Assembly (NCBI GenBank): GCA_003251535.1
Contig: QKFD01000129.1
Span: 1-47,364 of the forward strand
Source: Chromatiales bacterium
Lineage (GTDB): Bacteria > Pseudomonadota > Gammaproteobacteria > Thiohalomonadales > Thiohalomonadaceae
Reading direction: 5' to 3'
Length of the DNA: 47,364 nt
The notes under the pieces were generated by a model. The model had not been told where the DNA came from, searched no databases, and saw only the letters and a list, made by a program, of their open reading frames with translations. This document shows, piece by piece, positions 44,460 through 47,364 of this stretch (the stretch's first letter is position 1; every line of letters starts with the position of its first letter). The translations under genes and the position numbers were made by a program.

Positions 44460-45883
44460 TCGACCCGAGAGATATTGTATTTACGCATTTTCTCCACCAG
44501 CGTGGTACGTCGCATCCCTAGTAGCTTGGCGGCGTGGGCAACAACCCCACCAGCGGCCCCCAGCGCCTGGTTAATGAGGTTGAGTTCCAGATCCGCCAGA
44601 TACTCTTTGAGATCGATCCCATCCTCCGGTAGCCGCACTGCCCCTGGTGCAGGAAAGGTGGCGGCCTGAATGGCAGGGAGCGGTGCGATGGGCGGTTCTG
44701 GTGGAGCGGGCAGCTCAACGGTGGGGATCGGCTCTACTCCCTCCATCTGGAACTTACGCGGCAGCTCCCGCAGATCCACCACCCCGTGGGGATACATGAT
44801 CACCAGCCGCTCGATGAGGTTAGCCAGCTCGCGGACATTACCTGGCCAGCTATAGCGCATGAGGGAGGTGACTGCCCCGCTGGTAAGGCGTACTGAACCA
44901 CGCCCCTCCCGCTCCAGGCGAGCGATAAACTCGTTGACCAGTAGCGGCAGGTCCTCTACTCGCTCCCGCAGCGGCGGCAATTCAATGGGAAAGACATTGA
45001 GACGGTAGTAGAGGTCCTCGCGGAAACTCCCCTCGCTGATCCGAACCTCCAGATCGCGGTGAGTGGCAGCGATCACCCGGACATTGGCGGGGATGGAGCG
45101 GTTACTGCCCACCCGCTCAAAGGTGCGCTCTTGGAGTACCCGCAGTAACTTGACCTGCATCGGCAGTGGCATATCGCCGATCTCGTCGAGAAACAGGGTG
45201 CCACCCTCCGCCAACTCAAACCGCCCCTGACGGGTGGAGATAGCCCCAGTAAAGGCCCCCTTCTCATGGCCAAACAGCTCGCTCTCCAACAGATCGGCCG
45301 GAATAGCGCCACAGTTGACTGGAACAAAGGGGTGTTCCCGCCGCTGAGAGAGGGCGTGTAACCCCCTAGCCACCACCTCTTTACCCGTCCCAGACTCGCC
45401 CAGAATCAGGACATTGGCCTCAGACTCCGCCACCTGCTCCATCAGCCGTCGCACCTGCCGCAGCTCTGGGGTATTACCCACCAGGGCGCGGGCCAGCTCA
45501 GGCACTCGCGGCAGGCGGTGCAGTTGCTGACTATCACGGTAAATATCAGCGCGATAGAGTTGACTCAGCAGCTGGGTATAGGAGAACGGCAGCTCCACCC
45601 GTCCCAGCACCCCATCGGGTAGTGGCATATCCCCCTCGCCTACCAGCAGCAGAGGCACCCGTGGCAAGCTGTGGTGTAGTTGCTCAAACATCGAAGGGGT
45701 ATCGGTGCCATCATCGGCCAGAAAGATGGCGCGCAGCTGCTCAGGGACAACCCCTAACCGCTCCATGGAAGAGGTGCCCTCCGCGACTATGACGGCACCG
45801 AAGTCAACAAATTCGAGGATAGTACGCAGCTGCTGGCGGCGATCAGCGCAGTTGTCGACAATGAGCACCGTTTTGGCGGTCAT
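44456..45883 (-). CDS. fleQ: Master flagellar regulator FleQ/FlrA
   Basis: This 475-residue sigma-54 activator stands at the top of the flagellar cascade. The N-terminal receiver-like FleQ domain (about 1-120, [19 protein letters not shown]) lacks a clear phosphorylation pocket. The AAA+ domain has [36 protein letters not shown] and [14 protein letters not shown]. The C-terminal helix-turn-helix reads [21 protein letters not shown]. In Pseudomonas, FleQ also binds c-di-GMP. The start at 45883 has GGAGG ten bases upstream. The frame is open to 45931. Confidence 0.95.
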   Translation of the reverse strand: MTAKTVLIVDNCADRRQQLRTILEFVDFGAVIVAEGTSSMERLGVVPEQLRAIFLADDGTDTPSMFEQLHHSLPRVPLLLVGEGDMPLPDGVLGRVELPFSYTQLLSQLYRADIYRDSQQLHRLPRVPELARALVGNTPELRQVRRLMEQVAESEANVLILGESGTGKEVVARGLHALSQRREHPFVPVNCGAIPADLLESELFGHEKGAFTGAISTRQGRFELAEGGTLFLDEIGDMPLPMQVKLLRVLQERTFERVGSNRSIPANVRVIAATHRDLEVRISEGSFREDLYYRLNVFPIELPPLRERVEDLPLLVNEFIARLEREGRGSVRLTSGAVTSLMRYSWPGNVRELANLIERLVIMYPHGVVDLRELPRKFQMEGVEPIPTVELPAPPEPPIAPLPAIQAATFPAPGAVRLPEDGIDLKEYLADLELNLINQALGAAGGVVAHAAKLLGMRRTTLVEKMRKYNISRVE

Positions 45884-45984
45884 GACCAACAGCCCTCCAT
45901 ACGGAAGCGACACGACACAGGCCCGGCGCAAACTGGGGATCCCAGAGAGCGCGCCGCTAGCTGGTCAGTCAAAGAGTGGAGAAC

Positions 45985-46012
45985 AGATTAGCACGAACCG
46001 CCCGGCAGTCAA
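45985..46012 (-). promoter_or_regulatory. Possible sigma-70 promoter of fleQ
   Basis: On the minus strand, TTGACT (46007-46012) and TAATCT (45985-45990) are spaced by 16 bases, about 95 bases before the fleQ start. The -35 is good and the -10 is poor. Confidence 0.35.
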
Positions 46013-46060
46013 TTTTTTGTCAGTGAGGGAATGACAGAGGTATGGACGACAAAACGTGGT

Positions 46061-46372
46061 TCAGCGATTTCGAGCGTAGGCGGCTGAGGCCTTACGACCC
46101 GTGGAGAGGGTAGCCAACTCACCGCCGATGCGCTGCTGCTCGGTGCGACCCAACGCCAATATCTCTTGGTCACTCTGCAACATCGCCCGGATCCCCTCCT
46201 CCAGCACCGACGCCTCTTCCGAGGTGGCGGGTTGGGAGAAGAAGGCATCCAGTAGCTCCCGCCGCACGGCCTCGGTCTCGATGACCTGATCCCACAAGCC
46301 GTTGTGCGCCGCCTCCAACATCGATTCGGCGAGGCGGCGAATCTCTCCCCATTGATGGAGGCGGTTACTCAT
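46061..46372 (-). CDS. fliT: Flagellar chaperone FliT-like protein
   Basis: This 103-residue helical protein follows fliS by three bases. Composition and pattern (IRRLAESMLEAAHNGLWDQVIETEAVRREL) fit FliT, the export chaperone of the filament cap FliD. FliT is poorly conserved, so the call relies partly on position. Confidence 0.75.
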   Translation of the reverse strand: MSNRLHQWGEIRRLAESMLEAAHNGLWDQVIETEAVRRELLDAFFSQPATSEEASVLEEGIRAMLQSDQEILALGRTEQQRIGGELATLSTGRKASAAYARNR

Positions 46373-46375
46373 TGC

Positions 46376-46813
46376 CTAAGCACCGTATGAGAAAGAGGGG
46401 GTCTCAGGGCGTGCTGGCGGCTGCTCATCAGGTTTAACCTGCTGCCCGATGCCATCCCACGCCTCTTTTAGATCCCGCAAGAGATCGGCAACCTCACTCA
46501 ACGCATCAAGGTCGTTTTTGAGGTTGGCCATCAATAGACGCCGTTCCATATAGTCATAGAGGGACTCAAGGTTGGTGGCAATCTCCCCCCCTTTGTCCTT
46601 ATCTAAGCTGGCCCGCAAGCCGTCCACAATGGAGATGGCGCGCGAGATATGCCGCCCCTTCTCTGCCACATCACCGCGCTCCATGAACCCCTTGGCCAGG
46701 GCAATCTTGTCCATCGCCCCTTGCAGGAGCATCTGGATAAGCCGGTGCGGATCTGCGGCATAGACACCGCTCTGGGTCTCCACTGTCCGGTACTGCTGGA
46801 TCGCGCTGTACAT
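46376..46813 (-). CDS. fliS: Flagellin export chaperone FliS
   Basis: This 145-residue helical chaperone binds the flagellin C-terminus. Conserved features are the N-terminal YSAIQQYRTVETQSGV, PHRLIQMLLQGAMDKIALAKG, and YDYMERRLLMANLKND. Two in-frame ATG codons exist. The second (46813) has AGGAGG six bases upstream, while the first (46819) abuts that site, so 46813 is preferred. It is preceded by a strong sigma-28 promoter match. The fliC and fliD genes are not in the window. Confidence 0.93.
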   Translation of the reverse strand: MYSAIQQYRTVETQSGVYAADPHRLIQMLLQGAMDKIALAKGFMERGDVAEKGRHISRAISIVDGLRASLDKDKGGEIATNLESLYDYMERRLLMANLKNDLDALSEVADLLRDLKEAWDGIGQQVKPDEQPPARPETPSFSYGA

Positions 46814-46857
46814 CGTCATCCTCCTGACCTTATGTAGTGAGGCCGTCTATGGTTATC

Positions 46858-46884
46858 TTATCGGACCTCGGCAGAACAACTTTA
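46858..46884 (-). promoter_or_regulatory. Sigma-28 (FliA) promoter of fliST
   Basis: On the minus strand TAAAGTTG, exactly 11 bases, then TCCGATAA: 7 of 8 matches at each element to the flagellar consensus TAAAGTTT-N11-GCCGATAA. It lies about 45-70 bases before fliS. The fliA gene itself is in this window. Confidence 0.8.
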
Positions 46885-46979
46885 GCCCGTGTTTTTCGCT
46901 AGATAGCGAAGCATAGACCCTTCGACGCTGAGCGGTGAGTGGCTACGCGCATAGGGCAAGAGGGTGGAAGAGACAGAGG

Positions 46980-46998
46980 CCTCTCCCTACGGGAGAGG
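46980..46998. repeat. Hairpin in the fliS-transposase intergenic region
   Basis: CCTCTCCC and GGGAGAGG form a perfect 8-bp stem around a 3-base loop, in a purine/pyrimidine-skewed stretch (46960-47090). Apart from this and the fliS promoter I see no gene in 46885-47242. Confidence 0.4.
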
Positions 46999-47242
46999 AG
47001 GGAGAGTAGAGGATCTTCAGAGCGGCAGACACCAGCGGTGCTTCACCAAAAAGCCCCCTCCCCCCCTCATCGAGGGAAAGGGGGTAATCGCCCTTAGGAA
47101 TCCCCTCATTTTCCGGCCAAGATAGGCGAAGTTCGACACCATAAAAACAGGCTTGATCGGCTCATAAAGAGATTCGATCACCAAGAGACTGTTCCTCTGT
47201 CAGGCTACGCGGCGCCCCCGTCACCCGACCCGGAGTTTCGCC

Positions 47243-47364
47243 GTGAAGACCCAGTCCAAGAAGAAGCCGAAGCTGCCCGAAGGTCTTACCCGTTCCGACA
47301 TCCATGCCTTCGTGGCCGGCGTTTGCGGAGATGACATCCATGCTAAGCGTGTCCTGTCACTTAG
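47243..47364 (+). CDS. Transposase, N-terminal fragment (probable IS4-type; runs off window)
   Basis: A frame opens at GTG 47243 with GGAG seven bases upstream and stays open to the window end (40 codons). It begins MKTQSKKKPKLPEGLTRSD and contains CGDDIHAKRVLSL, which resembles the N-terminus of a group of IS4-type transposases. No in-frame stop occurs before the edge. The insertion-sequence terminal repeat cannot be placed without its other end. Confidence 0.55.
   Translation, partial: MKTQSKKKPKLPEGLTRSDIHAFVAGVCGDDIHAKRVLSL

Noticed and set aside
1-47364. CRISPR arrays, toxin-antitoxin pairs, phage genes
   Set aside because: No regularly spaced direct repeats, no recognisable toxin-antitoxin pair and no phage structural genes were seen on reading through the window.

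Overview
The window reads as chromosome of a high-GC, motile gammaproteobacterium that probably fixes nitrogen and has an anaerobic or sulfur-type lifestyle. The flagellar order fliST-fleQ-fleSR-fliEFGHIJK is gammaproteobacterial. NifU, NifS and an IscA-type protein sit behind a NifA/sigma-54 style promoter, and a full Rnf complex is interleaved with a pyruvate:ferredoxin oxidoreductase (NifJ). No rRNA, taxon marker or nifHDK is present, so a genus cannot be named. Both window edges hold transposase fragments (IS110-type on the left, probably IS4-type on the right).

Layout. 1-460: IS110 remnant, an inverted pair of REP-like palindromes and the nifS terminator. 467-2897 (minus): iscA-nifU-nifS with an upstream sigma-54 promoter, a possible IHF site and a TGT-N10-ACA element. 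3177-10251 (plus): a large FecR/TPR/beta-barrel protein, a CHASE2 adenylate/guanylate cyclase and a lipoprotein alpha/beta-hydrolase, probably an envelope-sensing unit. 10293-11285 (minus): a CysB-type LysR regulator. 11438-22038 (plus): rnfB, a 1646-residue nifJ, rnfC, rnfD, rnfG, rnfE, rnfA and a small Cys-rich membrane peptide. 22174-25492: ppsA and its regulator ppsR. 25570-31299: housekeeping genes (apaH, carbonic anhydrase, slyX, rlmKL, peroxiredoxin, folD). 31477-31776: tRNA-Pro, tRNA-Arg, tRNA-His. 31888-33109 (minus): a lone CbiM-like permease and a lone iscU with an IscR-like site. 33363-34689: fliA and a DUF1249 gene. 34726-46813 (minus): the flagellar block.

How it fits together. 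The most distinctive part is the rnfB-nifJ-rnfCDGEA-ppsA-ppsR stretch. Rnf exchanges electrons between NAD(H) and ferredoxin at the cost or gain of an ion gradient, NifJ couples ferredoxin to pyruvate/acetyl-CoA, and PpsA converts pyruvate to PEP. This NifJ is enlarged by two helical insertions next to its Fe-S motifs and by a C-terminal ferredoxin domain. RnfB has lost all ligands of one of its four predicted clusters. Together they look like a dedicated pyruvate-Rnf electron module, which could run toward nitrogenase or toward reductive pyruvate synthesis.

Regulatory signals can be read at several points: NifA/sigma-54 for iscA-nifUS, IscR for iscU, sigma-54 for fleSR, fliE and fliK, and sigma-28 for fliST. 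These are motif readings from sequence and are untested.
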